NCBI RefSeq assembly: GCF_000960995.1
Contig: NZ_CP009435.1
Coordinates: 1 to 64,000 of the forward strand
From: Burkholderia glumae LMG 2196 = ATCC 33617
GTDB taxonomy: Bacteria > Pseudomonadota > Gammaproteobacteria > Burkholderiales > Burkholderiaceae
DNA: 64,000 nucleotides
Direction: 5' to 3'
Below the pieces are notes generated by a model, which had not been told where the DNA came from, did no database searches, and was given only the letters and a program-made list of their open reading frames with translations. Within the stretch, counting starts at the first letter, position 1. The number at the start of each line of letters is the position of its first letter. The translations under genes were made by a program, and so were the position numbers. This document shows, piece by piece, positions 28,950 to 37,790 of this stretch.

Positions 28950-31280
28950 TTACGCCTTCTCCACCACGAGTTCACCTGACTGGCCGCCGAGTACCGCACC
29001 GGCGGGCGTGGCGGCCGATACGCGAACCACCGTCTCGGCCAGATTCGCATCGCGCACCGCAGGCAGCTGCACCGAACGGCCGCCCTGGCTCACGCGCACC
29101 GCGTCGCCGTTGGCGAGGCCGAGCCGGTCGAACAGCGCGGCGGGCAGGCCCACCGAATGCGCGGCCTTCGCCGCCGCCGTCAGATGCAGCGCGCCGGCGC
29201 GGCGCGCGAGCGGATCGGCGTGGTAGATCGGCACGTCGGCCAGACGCTCCAGCGCTCCGCCGGCCGGCCGCGCGCCGGCGCGCGCCGGCGCGACCGAGGT
29301 CGCGTTCGACAGGCGCGCGGCAAGATCGCCGTCGCCGAGCGCGGCAAGCCGCACTTCGTCGGACGTCTCGTACTCGAAATTCGGCAAACCGAGCAGGCTG
29401 CCGAGCACGCGCAGCACCTTCCAGCCCGGGCGCGTGTCGCCGAGCGGGCGCACCACGCCGTTGAACGACTGCGCGCGGCCTTCGGCGTTGACGAAGGTGC
29501 CGGCCGTCTCGGTGAAAGGCGCGATCGGCAGCAGCACGTCGGCGTAGTCGGTGCCGTACTTGAACGGCGACATCACGACCACCATCTCGGCCTGGTCGAG
29601 CGCCGCGCGCGCCGCGACCGGATCGGCCGTGTCGAATTCGGGCTCGACGTTGACGAGCAGATAGCCCTTGCGCGGCTGCGCGAACATCTCGCTCGCGTTC
29701 AGGCCGCCCTCGCCCGGCAGCGCGCCGGCCAGGTAGGCGCCGACCGTGTTGGCCGCCTCGGTCAAAAAGCCGAGCGTCGCGCCCGTATGCTGGGCGATCC
29801 ATTGCGCGAGCGCGTGCAACTGCGCGAACTGCGGATGATGCACCGCACCGTTGCCGAGCAGCACCGCACGGCGTTCGCCGCTCGCGAGCGCCTGCGCGAC
29901 GCGCTCGGCCTCGGCCGACGCCTCGACGCCCGCGATCGCGTCCGGCAGCGCGGCGCCGCTCGCCTTCGCGACCGCCGCGGCAACGCCGGCCAGCGCGTCG
30001 AGCCAGCCCGACGGAGCCGCGACGATGCGCCTGGCCGACGGGATCAGCGCGTCGTCGCCGCTGGCGTTGAGCAGGTGGATCTGCGCGCCGGCCTTGGCGG
30101 TCTGGCGCAGGCGCGCGGCGAACAGCGGATGGTCGCGGCGCAGGATCGAGCCGATCACGAACGCCGCATCGAGGTTCGACAACTCGGCGATCGGCATGCC
30201 GAGCCACGGCGCGCCCGACACCGGCGCCGAGAAATCGGTCTGGCGCAGGCGGAAGTCCACGTTCGGCACGTTCAACTCGCGGGCGAGCTGCTTGACGAGG
30301 AACAACTCCTCGAGCGTGGCGTGCGGGCTCGCGAGCGCGGCCAGCGCGTTCGCGCCGTGATCGGCCGCGATGCCCTTCAGGCCCTTCGCCACGTATTCGA
30401 GCGCGGTCTGCCAGTCGGTCTCGATCCACTGGCCGCCCTGCTTGAGCATCGGCCGGGTGAGACGATCCTCGCTGTTCAGACCTTCATACGAGAAACGGTC
30501 CTTGTCCGAGATCCAGCATTCGTTGACGGCCTCATTCTCGAGCGGCAACACACGCATTACGCGGTTGTTCTTCACCTGCACGACCAGGTTCGCGCCCACC
30601 GAATCGTGCGGGCTCACCGACTTGCGGCGCGACAGCTCCCAGGTGCGGGCACTGAAGCGGAACGGTTTGCTGGTCAGCGCGCCCACCGGACACAGGTCGA
30701 TCATGTTGCCCGACAGCTCGGAATCGACGGTCTTGCCGACGAACGTGGTGATCTCGGAATGCTCGCCACGGCCGAGCACGCCGAACTCCATCACGCCGGC
30801 CACTTCCTCGCCGAAGCGCACGCAGCGCGTGCAGTGGATGCAGCGCGACATCTCTTCCATCGAGATCAGCGGGCCGACGTTCTTGTGGAACACGACGCGC
30901 TTTTCCTCGCGGTAGCGCGACGACGACTTGCCGTAGCCCACCGCCAGATCCTGCAGCTGGCACTCGCCGCCCTGATCGCAGATCGGGCAGTCGAGCGGGT
31001 GGTTGATCAACAGGAATTCCATCACCGCCTGCTGCGCCTTCACCGCTTTTTCCGAGTGCGTGCGCACGATCATCCCGGCCGACACCGGCGTCGCGCAGGC
31101 CGGCACGGCCTTCGGCATCTTCTCGACGTCAACGAGACACATGCGGCAGTTCGCCGCAACCGACAGCTTTTTGTGGTAACAAAAGTGCGGAATATACTTG
31201 TCCGCCTTGTGCGCAGCCTGGATCACCATGCTGCCTTCGGGCACCTCGACCTTCTTCCCGTCTATCTCAAGTTCAACCAT
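28950..31280 (-). CDS. nuoG: NADH-quinone oxidoreductase subunit G
   Basis: A 776-residue peripheral subunit. The N-terminal 220 residues carry a [2Fe-2S] cluster (FCYHKKLSVAANCRMC), the His-ligated N5 cluster region (CPICDQGGECQLQD, with H upstream in NHPLDCP), and the N4 cluster (CIHCTRCVRF). The rest is a molybdopterin-oxidoreductase fold without cofactor. It relays electrons from NuoF to NuoI. Ribosome site AAGGA. Confidence 0.97.
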   Translation of the reverse strand: MVELEIDGKKVEVPEGSMVIQAAHKADKYIPHFCYHKKLSVAANCRMCLVDVEKMPKAVPACATPVSAGMIVRTHSEKAVKAQQAVMEFLLINHPLDCPICDQGGECQLQDLAVGYGKSSSRYREEKRVVFHKNVGPLISMEEMSRCIHCTRCVRFGEEVAGVMEFGVLGRGEHSEITTFVGKTVDSELSGNMIDLCPVGALTSKPFRFSARTWELSRRKSVSPHDSVGANLVVQVKNNRVMRVLPLENEAVNECWISDKDRFSYEGLNSEDRLTRPMLKQGGQWIETDWQTALEYVAKGLKGIAADHGANALAALASPHATLEELFLVKQLARELNVPNVDFRLRQTDFSAPVSGAPWLGMPIAELSNLDAAFVIGSILRRDHPLFAARLRQTAKAGAQIHLLNASGDDALIPSARRIVAAPSGWLDALAGVAAAVAKASGAALPDAIAGVEASAEAERVAQALASGERRAVLLGNGAVHHPQFAQLHALAQWIAQHTGATLGFLTEAANTVGAYLAGALPGEGGLNASEMFAQPRKGYLLVNVEPEFDTADPVAARAALDQAEMVVVMSPFKYGTDYADVLLPIAPFTETAGTFVNAEGRAQSFNGVVRPLGDTRPGWKVLRVLGSLLGLPNFEYETSDEVRLAALGDGDLAARLSNATSVAPARAGARPAGGALERLADVPIYHADPLARRAGALHLTAAAKAAHSVGLPAALFDRLGLANGDAVRVSQGGRSVQLPAVRDANLAETVVRVSAATPAGAVLGGQSGELVVEKA

Positions 31281-31380
31281 GATGATGTATGGTCCTTAAC
31301 CTTTTACGCTCGCTCGCGCTCTCGCCCGCCGGGCGCTGATGTTCCGCTATCGGGTTGGCCGGACTGGGCCGGCTTTCACG

Positions 31381-32697
31381 TCAGGCCGCCACGGCCGGCG
31401 CGTGCGAATGAGTTCCGACCATGCAGTGCTTGTGCTCGACGTGGTAGGCGAATTCATCCCAGTAGTGCTTGAGCATGCCGCGCACCGGCATCGCGGCCGC
31501 ATCGCCGAGCGCGCAGATCGTGCGTCCCATGATGTTCTCGGCCACCGAGTTCAGCAGGTCCAGGTCTTCCTTGCGGCCTTGCCCGTCCTCGATGCGCTTC
31601 ACCACGCGATACAGCCAGCCGGTGCCTTCACGGCACGGCGTGCACTGGCCGCACGATTCCTCGTAGTAAAAGTAGGACAGGCGCAGCAGCGAGCGCACCA
31701 TGCAGCGCGTCTCGTCCATCACGATCACCGCGCCCGAGCCGAGCATCGAGCCCGCCTTCGCGATCGAGTCGTAGTCCATGTCGATCTGCATCATCGTGTC
31801 GCCCGGAATCACCGGCGCCGACGATCCGCCAGGAATCACGGCCTTCAGCTTGCGGCCGCCGCGCATGCCGCCCGCCAGTTCGAGCAGCGCCGAGAACGGC
31901 GTGCCGAGTGGCACTTCGTAGTTGCCGGGGCGCTCGACGTCGCCCGACACCGAGAAGATCTTCGTGCCGCCGTTGTTCGGCTTGCCGAGCTCGAGGTAAT
32001 GCTGCGGACCGACCGCCAGCAGGAACGGCACGGCTGCGAAGGTTTCGGTGTTGTTGATGGTGGTCGGCTTGCCGTACACACCGAAGCTCGCCGGGAACGG
32101 CGGCTTGAAGCGCGGCTGGCCCTTCTTGCCTTCGAGCGATTCGAGCAGCGCCGTTTCCTCGCCGCAGACGTACGCACCGTAACCATGGTGCGCATGGAGC
32201 TGGAACGAAAACTCCGAACCGAGGATGTTCGCGCCGAGATAGCCTGCCGCGCGTGCTTCCTCGAGCGCCGCCTCGAAGCGTCGATACACTTCGAAGATCT
32301 CGCCGTGGATGTAGTTGTAGCCGGCCGTGATGCCCATCGCGTAGGCGCCGATCGCCATGCCCTCGATCACGGCATGCGGGTTCCAGCGCAGGATGTCGCG
32401 GTCCTTGAAGGTGCCAGGCTCGCCTTCGTCCGAGTTGCAGACCAGATACTTCTGGCCCGGGAACTGGCGCGGCATGAAGCTCCACTTGAGGCCGGTCGGA
32501 AAGCCCGCGCCGCCGCGGCCGCGCAGGCCCGACGCCTTGACGTCGGCGATCACCTGCTCAGGCGGAATCTTTTCCTCGATGATGCGGCGCAGCTGCTGGT
32601 AGCCGCCGCGCGCGACGTAGTCTTCGAGGCGCCAGTTCTCACCGTTCAGGTTCGCGAGAATCAGCGGTTTGATGTGACGATCGTGCAGGGACGTCAT
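31381..32697 (-). CDS. nuoF: NADH-quinone oxidoreductase subunit F
   Basis: A 438-residue NADH-binding subunit with FMN and the N3 cluster. The FMN/NADH Gly-rich loop is GLRGRGGAGFPTGLKW, with a second site in CGEETALLESLEG. The [4Fe-4S] ligands are in ESCGQCTPCREGTG with a fourth Cys in ICALGDAAAMP. It is the electron entry point of complex I. The start overlaps the nuoE stop by four bases. Ribosome site GAGGAG. Confidence 0.97.
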   Translation of the reverse strand: MTSLHDRHIKPLILANLNGENWRLEDYVARGGYQQLRRIIEEKIPPEQVIADVKASGLRGRGGAGFPTGLKWSFMPRQFPGQKYLVCNSDEGEPGTFKDRDILRWNPHAVIEGMAIGAYAMGITAGYNYIHGEIFEVYRRFEAALEEARAAGYLGANILGSEFSFQLHAHHGYGAYVCGEETALLESLEGKKGQPRFKPPFPASFGVYGKPTTINNTETFAAVPFLLAVGPQHYLELGKPNNGGTKIFSVSGDVERPGNYEVPLGTPFSALLELAGGMRGGRKLKAVIPGGSSAPVIPGDTMMQIDMDYDSIAKAGSMLGSGAVIVMDETRCMVRSLLRLSYFYYEESCGQCTPCREGTGWLYRVVKRIEDGQGRKEDLDLLNSVAENIMGRTICALGDAAAMPVRGMLKHYWDEFAYHVEHKHCMVGTHSHAPAVAA

Positions 32698-33200
32698 TTC
32701 GAGAGCTCCTCAAGCAGCTGGTCGATCTTCTCGCGGCTCATGAAACTGCACATCTTGTGATTGTTGAGCAGCAATACCGGCGCGTCGCCGCAGGCGCCGA
32801 AACATTCGCCTTCCTTCAGCGAGAACTTGCCGTCGGGCGTGGTTTCGCCGAAGTCGATACCGAGCTTCTGCTTCAGATAGTCGGCCGTTGCCTCGGCGCC
32901 GCCGTGCGGGCCAAGCTGGCACGGAAGATTCGTGCAGAGCGTGATCTTGTGCTTACCAACCGGTTTGAGCTCGTACATCGTGTAGAACGTCGCCACTTCC
33001 TGCACGGCGACGGCCGGCATGCCGAGATAGTCCGCAACGAACTGCATCAGTTCGGGCGACAGCCAGCCGTGCTCCTCCTGAGCCACGGCCAATGCCGACA
33101 TCACGGCGGACTGCTTCTGATCGGCGGGATACTTGGCCACCACGCGATCGATTTCTTTCAGGCCTTCAGCTGAGATCATTTTCAGACACGACTCATTCAA
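32694..33200 (-). CDS. nuoE: NADH-quinone oxidoreductase subunit E
   Basis: A 168-residue thioredoxin-fold subunit with the N1a [2Fe-2S] cluster: ligands in CTNLPCQLGP and ECFGACGDAP. Two starts are possible. The one at 33200 has AGGAA five bases ahead. Met8 at 33179 (MISAEGLKEID) fits homologues better but lacks a ribosome site. About 98 bases to nuoD hold no gene. Confidence 0.96.
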   Translation of the reverse strand: MNESCLKMISAEGLKEIDRVVAKYPADQKQSAVMSALAVAQEEHGWLSPELMQFVADYLGMPAVAVQEVATFYTMYELKPVGKHKITLCTNLPCQLGPHGGAEATADYLKQKLGIDFGETTPDGKFSLKEGECFGACGDAPVLLLNNHKMCSFMSREKIDQLLEELSK

Positions 33201-33298
33201 TTCCTACCGAACGAACAACCTGCCGCGGGATGCGCAACGGCAGACCTGGCGCTCACTGTTGGCTGCCCGCCGCCCGCTCGACGCGGGCGGCGTGGCGA

Positions 33299-34552
33299 TC
33301 AGCGGTCGATTTCGCCGAACACGATGTCCTGCGTACCGATGATCGTGACCGCGTCGGCAATCATGTGGCCATGCGCCATTTCGTTGAGCGCGGAGAGATG
33401 CGCGTAGCCGGGCGCGCGAATCTTCAGCCGGTATGGCTTGTTCGCGCCGTCGGACACGAGATAGATGCCGAATTCGCCCTTCGGGTGCTCGACCGCCGCG
33501 TAGGTTTCGCCTTCCGGCACATGGAAACCTTCGGTGAACAGCTTGAAGTGGTGAATCAGATCTTCCATGTTCGACTTCATGTCGACACGTTTGGGCGGCG
33601 CAATCTTGTGATTGTCCGTCATCACCGGACCCGGATTCTTCCGCAGCCACTCAATACACTGTTTCGCGATGCGGCACGACTGCCGCATCTCCTCGACGCG
33701 AACCAGATAACGGTCGTAGCAATCGCCGTTCACCCCGACCGGGATGTCGAAATCGAGGCGGTCATACACTTCGTAGGGCTGCTTCTTGCGCAGGTCCCAC
33801 TCGATTCCGGAGCCGCGCAGCATCGCGCCCGTCAGGCCGAGCTGCAGCGCGCGTTCGGGACTCACCACACCGATCCCGACGAGACGCTGCTTCCAGATCC
33901 GATTGTCGGTCAGCAACGTTTCGTATTCGTCGACACACTTCGGAAAGCGCGTGAAGAAATCGTCGATGAAGTCGAGCACCGAACCCTGGCGCGCCTCGTT
34001 CATCTTCGACAGCGCCTTCTCGTTGCGAATCTTCGATGCCTTGTATTGCGGCATCACGTCAGGCAGGTCGCGATACACGCCGCCCGGGCGGTAGTAGGCC
34101 GCGTGCATGCGCGCGCCGGAGACCGCCTCGTAGACGTCCATCAGGTCCTCGCGCTCGCGGAACGCGTAGAGGAACACCGCCATCGCACCGACGTCGAGAC
34201 CGTGCGAGCCGATCCACATCAGGTGGTTCAGCACGCGCGTGATCTCGTCGAACAGCACGCGGATATACTGCGCGCGCTCCGGCACGTCGATACCGAGCAG
34301 TTTCTCGATCGCAAGCACGTAGCCGTGTTCGTTCGCCATCATCGACACATAGTCGAGACGGTCCATGTACGGCACCGACTGGATGAAGGTCTTGTTCTCG
34401 GCGAGCTTCTCGGTCGCGCGGTGCAGCAGGCCGATGTGCGGATCGGCACGCTGGATCACCTCGCCGTCGAGCTCGAGCACGAGTCGCAGCACGCCGTGCG
34501 CGGCCGGGTGCTGGGGGCCGAAGTTGAGCGTGTAGTTCTTGATGTCAGCCAT
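33299..34552 (-). CDS. nuoD: NADH-quinone oxidoreductase subunit D
   Basis: A 417-residue subunit related to the large subunit of NiFe hydrogenases without the metal site. With NuoB it forms the quinone pocket. It has the N-terminal FGPQHPAAHGVLRLVLELDGE with the key His, and SVPYMDRLDYVSMMANEHGYV. The C-terminus ends TQDIVFGEIDR, as in the family. C and D are separate genes, unlike the E. coli fusion. Ribosome site GAGAGGG. Confidence 0.97.
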   Translation of the reverse strand: MADIKNYTLNFGPQHPAAHGVLRLVLELDGEVIQRADPHIGLLHRATEKLAENKTFIQSVPYMDRLDYVSMMANEHGYVLAIEKLLGIDVPERAQYIRVLFDEITRVLNHLMWIGSHGLDVGAMAVFLYAFREREDLMDVYEAVSGARMHAAYYRPGGVYRDLPDVMPQYKASKIRNEKALSKMNEARQGSVLDFIDDFFTRFPKCVDEYETLLTDNRIWKQRLVGIGVVSPERALQLGLTGAMLRGSGIEWDLRKKQPYEVYDRLDFDIPVGVNGDCYDRYLVRVEEMRQSCRIAKQCIEWLRKNPGPVMTDNHKIAPPKRVDMKSNMEDLIHHFKLFTEGFHVPEGETYAAVEHPKGEFGIYLVSDGANKPYRLKIRAPGYAHLSALNEMAHGHMIADAVTIIGTQDIVFGEIDR

Positions 34553-34561
34553 GTCGCCCTC

Positions 34562-35164
34562 TCAATGTTTCAGACCGCCGTACCGATCCTCGCGGATCAC
34601 GCGCGGCGTGATCTCGCGGGGTTCGATCGTCACGGGCTGGTAGACGACGCGCTTCTCTTCCGGGTCGTAACGCATTTCGACGTAGCCGGACAGCGGGAAA
34701 TCCTTGCGGAACGGATGACCGATGAAGCCGTAGTCGGTCAGGATGCGGCGCAGGTCGGGATGGCCTTCGAACACGATGCCATAGAGGTCGAACGCCTCGC
34801 GCTCGTACCAGTTCGCCGAATTCCAGATGTCGACCACCGAGGCGATGATCGGCAGGTCGTCGTCGGGCGCGAACACGCGCAGGCGCAGACGCCAGTTATT
34901 GGTGATCGACAGCAGTTGCAGCACGGCCGCGAAGCGGGGGCCGTCGTAGGCGCCGTCGCCGTAGGTCTGGTAATCGACGCCGCAGAGGTCGATCAGCTGC
35001 TCGAAGCGGAGCTTGCGGTCGTCGCGCAGCAGCGTGGCCACCTCGATGTAGTCGCGCGCGCGCACCACCAGCGTGAGTTCGCCCACCGCCTCGGTCAGGC
35101 TGACCACGCGCTCGCCGAGCGCTGCCTCGAGGTTGGCTTTGAGGGTCTCGATTTTGCTTGCCAT
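34562..35164 (-). CDS. nuoC: NADH-quinone oxidoreductase subunit C
   Basis: A 200-residue peripheral-arm subunit (30-kDa family), structural, without cofactor. The family signature is WYEREAFDLYGIVFEGHPDLRR (shown in part: EREAFDLYGI), followed by GHPFRKDFPLSGYVEMRYD. It is 9 bases from nuoD and 19 from nuoB. The ribosome site is weak. Confidence 0.96.
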   Translation of the reverse strand: MASKIETLKANLEAALGERVVSLTEAVGELTLVVRARDYIEVATLLRDDRKLRFEQLIDLCGVDYQTYGDGAYDGPRFAAVLQLLSITNNWRLRLRVFAPDDDLPIIASVVDIWNSANWYEREAFDLYGIVFEGHPDLRRILTDYGFIGHPFRKDFPLSGYVEMRYDPEEKRVVYQPVTIEPREITPRVIREDRYGGLKH

Positions 35165-35183
35165 ATTGTGGGGGCTCGGACTT

Positions 35184-35663
35184 TTATTGGCGGGCGATGG
35201 TGCTGGTCCGGCGGATCTTCGCTTGCAGCTGGATCACGCCATAGACGAGCGCCTCGGCAGTCGGCGGACACCCTGGCACGTAGACGTCGACGGGCACGAT
35301 ACGGTCGCAGCCGCGCACGACGGAATAGGAATAGTGGTAATAGCCGCCGCCGTTCGCGCACGATCCCATCGAAATCACCCAGCGCGGCTCGGCCATCTGG
35401 TCATAGACGCGCCGCAGGGCCGGCGCCATCTTGTTGCAGAGCGTGCCGGCGACGATCATCACGTCGGACTGGCGCGGACTCGGACGGAACACCACGCCGA
35501 AACGATCGAGATCGTAACGGGCCGCGCCCGCATGCATCATCTCGACCGCACAGCACGCGAGACCGAACGTGACGGGCCACAGCGACCCGGTGCGCGTCCA
35601 GTTGATCAGCTTGTCAGCCGTCGTGGTGACAAACCCTTCCTTCAAGACCCCTTCGATACTCAT
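35184..35663 (-). CDS. nuoB: NADH-quinone oxidoreductase subunit B
   Basis: A 159-residue subunit holding cluster N2, the last electron carrier before quinone. Ligands are Cys37-Cys38 (GLACCAVEM), Cys102 (SCANGG) and Cys132 (PGCPPTAEA). The start at 35663 (MSIEGVLKEGF) has AGGAG seven bases ahead; the frame runs upstream to 35705 but without family similarity. Confidence 0.97.
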   Translation of the reverse strand: MSIEGVLKEGFVTTTADKLINWTRTGSLWPVTFGLACCAVEMMHAGAARYDLDRFGVVFRPSPRQSDVMIVAGTLCNKMAPALRRVYDQMAEPRWVISMGSCANGGGYYHYSYSVVRGCDRIVPVDVYVPGCPPTAEALVYGVIQLQAKIRRTSTIARQ

Positions 35664-35729
35664 TGCTTTCCACTCCTGACAGGCGGCGGAGAGTGGCCGC
35701 CTCACGCAAACCGGTGATTGTTCCGCCCA

Positions 35730-36089
35730 TTACTCCCAGTCGAGGCCACCCTTTCGCCAGATATAGGCGAAACCCAACAGGAATTCGAGCAGGAAAATCA
35801 TCATGGCCATGAAGCCAGGCCAGCCGATGTCACGGAGGGCGACACCCCACGGAAACAGGAAAGCGGTCTCGAGATCGAAAATGATGAACAGGATAGCAAC
35901 CAGGTAGTAGCGCACGTCGAACTTCATGCGCGCATCCTCGAAGGCCTCGAAACCGCACTCGTATGGCGAGTTCTTTTCGTTGTTGGGCTTGCTGGGACCG
36001 AGAATCTTGCCGATGCCGACCAATGCCACGCCCAATCCAACGCCCACGATGAGGAACAACAAGACGGGGTAATAGGCAGCGAGGTTCAA
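35730..36089 (-). CDS. nuoA: NADH-quinone oxidoreductase subunit A
   Basis: A 119-residue membrane subunit with three helices, first gene of the nuo operon. The loop between helices 1 and 2 has SPYECGFEAFEDARMKFDVR, whose Cys/Glu region sits at the quinone site. Translation starts at TTG (36089), reading MNLAAYYP, with AGAGGA six bases ahead. The promoter must lie in the 115 bases upstream, after the tRNA-Leu terminator. Confidence 0.95.
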   Translation of the reverse strand: MNLAAYYPVLLFLIVGVGLGVALVGIGKILGPSKPNNEKNSPYECGFEAFEDARMKFDVRYYLVAILFIIFDLETAFLFPWGVALRDIGWPGFMAMMIFLLEFLLGFAYIWRKGGLDWE

Positions 36090-36124
36090 GGCAATCCTCT
36101 ATCGGTTAGTTCTGATCGTTCCGG

Positions 36125-36153
36125 AGCATATCACCTTCCGGACAAAGGGTCAT
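36125..36153 (-). promoter_or_regulatory. Candidate promoter of the nuo operon
   Basis: On the minus strand ATGACC (36153-36148) and TATGCT (36130-36125) are 17 bases apart. Each matches the sigma-70 hexamers at four of six positions. Two TTCCGGA boxes lie at 36119 and 36136. It is the best candidate between the terminator at 36204 and nuoA, but it is weak. Confidence 0.35.
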
Positions 36154-36203
36154 TTCGGACTGCATGCCATCCCCGAATATCACAAGGACAGGAGCCTGAA
36201 ATG

Positions 36204-36236
36204 AAAAATGCCAGCCAGTGAAAGCTGGCTGGCATT
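36204..36236 (-). terminator. Intrinsic terminator after tRNA-Leu
   Basis: On the minus strand a perfect 12-bp stem AATGCCAGCCAG / CTGGCTGGCATT with a six-base loop is followed by TTTTT. It ends transcription of the tpiA-secG-tRNA-Leu unit and separates it from nuo. Confidence 0.93.
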
Positions 36237-36245
36237 GCGCATTCT

Positions 36246-36330
36246 TGGTGCCGACGGCGAGACTCGAACTCGCACAGCTTTCGCCACTACCCCCTCAAGA
36301 TAGCGTGTCTACCAATTTCACCACGTCGGC
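36246..36330 (-). tRNA. tRNA-Leu (GAG)
   Basis: An 85-nt class II tRNA with a long variable arm on the minus strand. The acceptor arm GCCGACG pairs with CGTCGGC, then ACCA is encoded. The anticodon loop TTGAGGG gives GAG. It lies between secG and nuoA, a position common in Burkholderia. Confidence 0.95.
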
Positions 36331-36440
36331 ACTACCGCGACCCGGGAACAATCACTCGCTTTCCGCGAACCGCTTGAAGAAATAAATTCTAACCCGGCTT
36401 TCAAACCTGATCAACTACTCTGCGCGATTTTTTTGATCTT

Positions 36441-36818
36441 TTATTTCGGGACGTCCTGGCCCGGTGCCGAGGCGGCCGAACCCGCGGCCGGCGCCGAGGC
36501 GGCCGCGGGCTGCGAACCCGCCGACGAGGCGGCGGGCGCCGAGGCGGGCGTGCCGAGCACACCGATCGACGGCGCCGATTTATACGAGCCGAGATAGGTC
36601 AGCGCCAGCGTGGCGACGAAAAATACCGTGGCAAGGACCGCAGTGGTACGCGACAGGAAATTCGCCGAGCCGGTCGCGCCGAACAGGCTACCCGATGCGC
36701 CGCTGCCGAACGCGGCGCCCATGTCGGCCCCCTTGCCGTGCTGGAGCAGCACGAGGCCGATCACGCCGAGCGCGGACAGAATCTGCACCACGATAATCAA
36801 GACTTTCAAAAAAGACAT
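36441..36818 (-). CDS. secG: Preprotein translocase subunit SecG
   Basis: A 125-residue inner-membrane component of the Sec channel with two helices (about 3-23 and 57-78). The conserved HGKGADMGAAFGSGASGSLFG cytosolic loop lies between them (residues 27-47). The C-terminal 40 residues are Ala/Ser/Pro-rich and poorly conserved. It is read in the same frame as an open extension from tpiA, but the real start is 36818 (MSFLKV). It follows tpiA and precedes tRNA-Leu, the usual proteobacterial order. Confidence 0.95.
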   Translation of the reverse strand: MSFLKVLIIVVQILSALGVIGLVLLQHGKGADMGAAFGSGASGSLFGATGSANFLSRTTAVLATVFFVATLALTYLGSYKSAPSIGVLGTPASAPAASSAGSQPAAASAPAAGSAASAPGQDVPK

Positions 36819-36898
36819 CTCACTCACCCGAATAGTGGGAAACCGCGCGCCGCGCGCTGCCCCGGATTCAAAAAAACGCCCGCCCCCTGCGGCGGCGC

Positions 36899-37654
36899 TT
36901 ACTGCGCCGCGCGGCAGATCGCCAGGAAATCGCCGCCCTTCAACGATGCGCCACCGATCAGGCCGCCGTCGATGTCGGGCTGACCGAACAGTTCGCGCGC
37001 ATTGTCCGGCTTCACGCTGCCGCCGTACAGCACGGAAACCTGCTCGACGCCCTTGGCCGCAAGCCGCGAACGCAGGAAGGCATGCACCTGCTGTGCCTGC
37101 TCCGAACTTGCGCTCTTGCCCGTGCCGATTGCCCAGACCGGCTCGTAGGCAACCACGATGCGCGCCGCCTCTTGGTCCGACAGCAGCGCGAGCGCCGCAT
37201 CGAGCTGCGCGCCGACCACCGTCTCGGTCGAACCCGCTTCGCGCTCGGCCAGCGTCTCGCCGACGCAGACCACCGGGGTCAGCCCCGCGCCGAGCGCGCG
37301 CTGCGCCTTCACGGCGACCAGATTGCTCGATTCGCCGTGATAGGTACGGCGCTCGGAGTGGCCGACCAGCACGTATTTCGCGCCGAACTCGGCGATCATC
37401 GCGCCGGCCACCTCGCCCGTGTACGCGCCTTGCTCGTGCGCCGACACGTCCTGAGCGCCGCTCGCGACACGGCTGCCGGCAAGCAATTCGCCGACCTGCG
37501 CCAGATACGGAAACGGCACGCATACGCCGATCTCGACGTCGGCCGACACGGCCTGCGCCCCATCGAGCACTTCGCCCAGCAGCGCGCGATTGCCGTTGAG
37601 ACGGCCGTGCATCTTCCAGTTACCGATTACCCGCTTCACTCGTTGTGTCGACAT
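36899..37654 (-). CDS. tpiA: Triosephosphate isomerase
   Basis: A 251-residue (beta-alpha)8 enzyme that interconverts dihydroxyacetone phosphate and glyceraldehyde 3-phosphate. Catalytic parts are present: GNWKMHG (Asn, Lys), VGHSERR (His), AYEPVWAIGTG (Glu) and the phosphate-binding YGGSVKPDNA. The start at 37654 (MSTQRVKRVI) is chosen for family length, with GAGAGACG ahead. It is the first gene of the tpiA-secG-tRNA-Leu unit. Confidence 0.97.
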   Translation of the reverse strand: MSTQRVKRVIGNWKMHGRLNGNRALLGEVLDGAQAVSADVEIGVCVPFPYLAQVGELLAGSRVASGAQDVSAHEQGAYTGEVAGAMIAEFGAKYVLVGHSERRTYHGESSNLVAVKAQRALGAGLTPVVCVGETLAEREAGSTETVVGAQLDAALALLSDQEAARIVVAYEPVWAIGTGKSASSEQAQQVHAFLRSRLAAKGVEQVSVLYGGSVKPDNARELFGQPDIDGGLIGGASLKGGDFLAICRAAQ

Positions 37655-37790
37655 CGTCTCTCGCATCTCGAACTGAATCCCGTCGCGACCGCCTCGCAAT
37701 CGGCCCCTGCGCGAACCGCCAGGGCCTGGATCCGACGAAGCAAACCCGCGATTTTACTTCGACGCACGAGAACCGGTCAAACCGCGAATG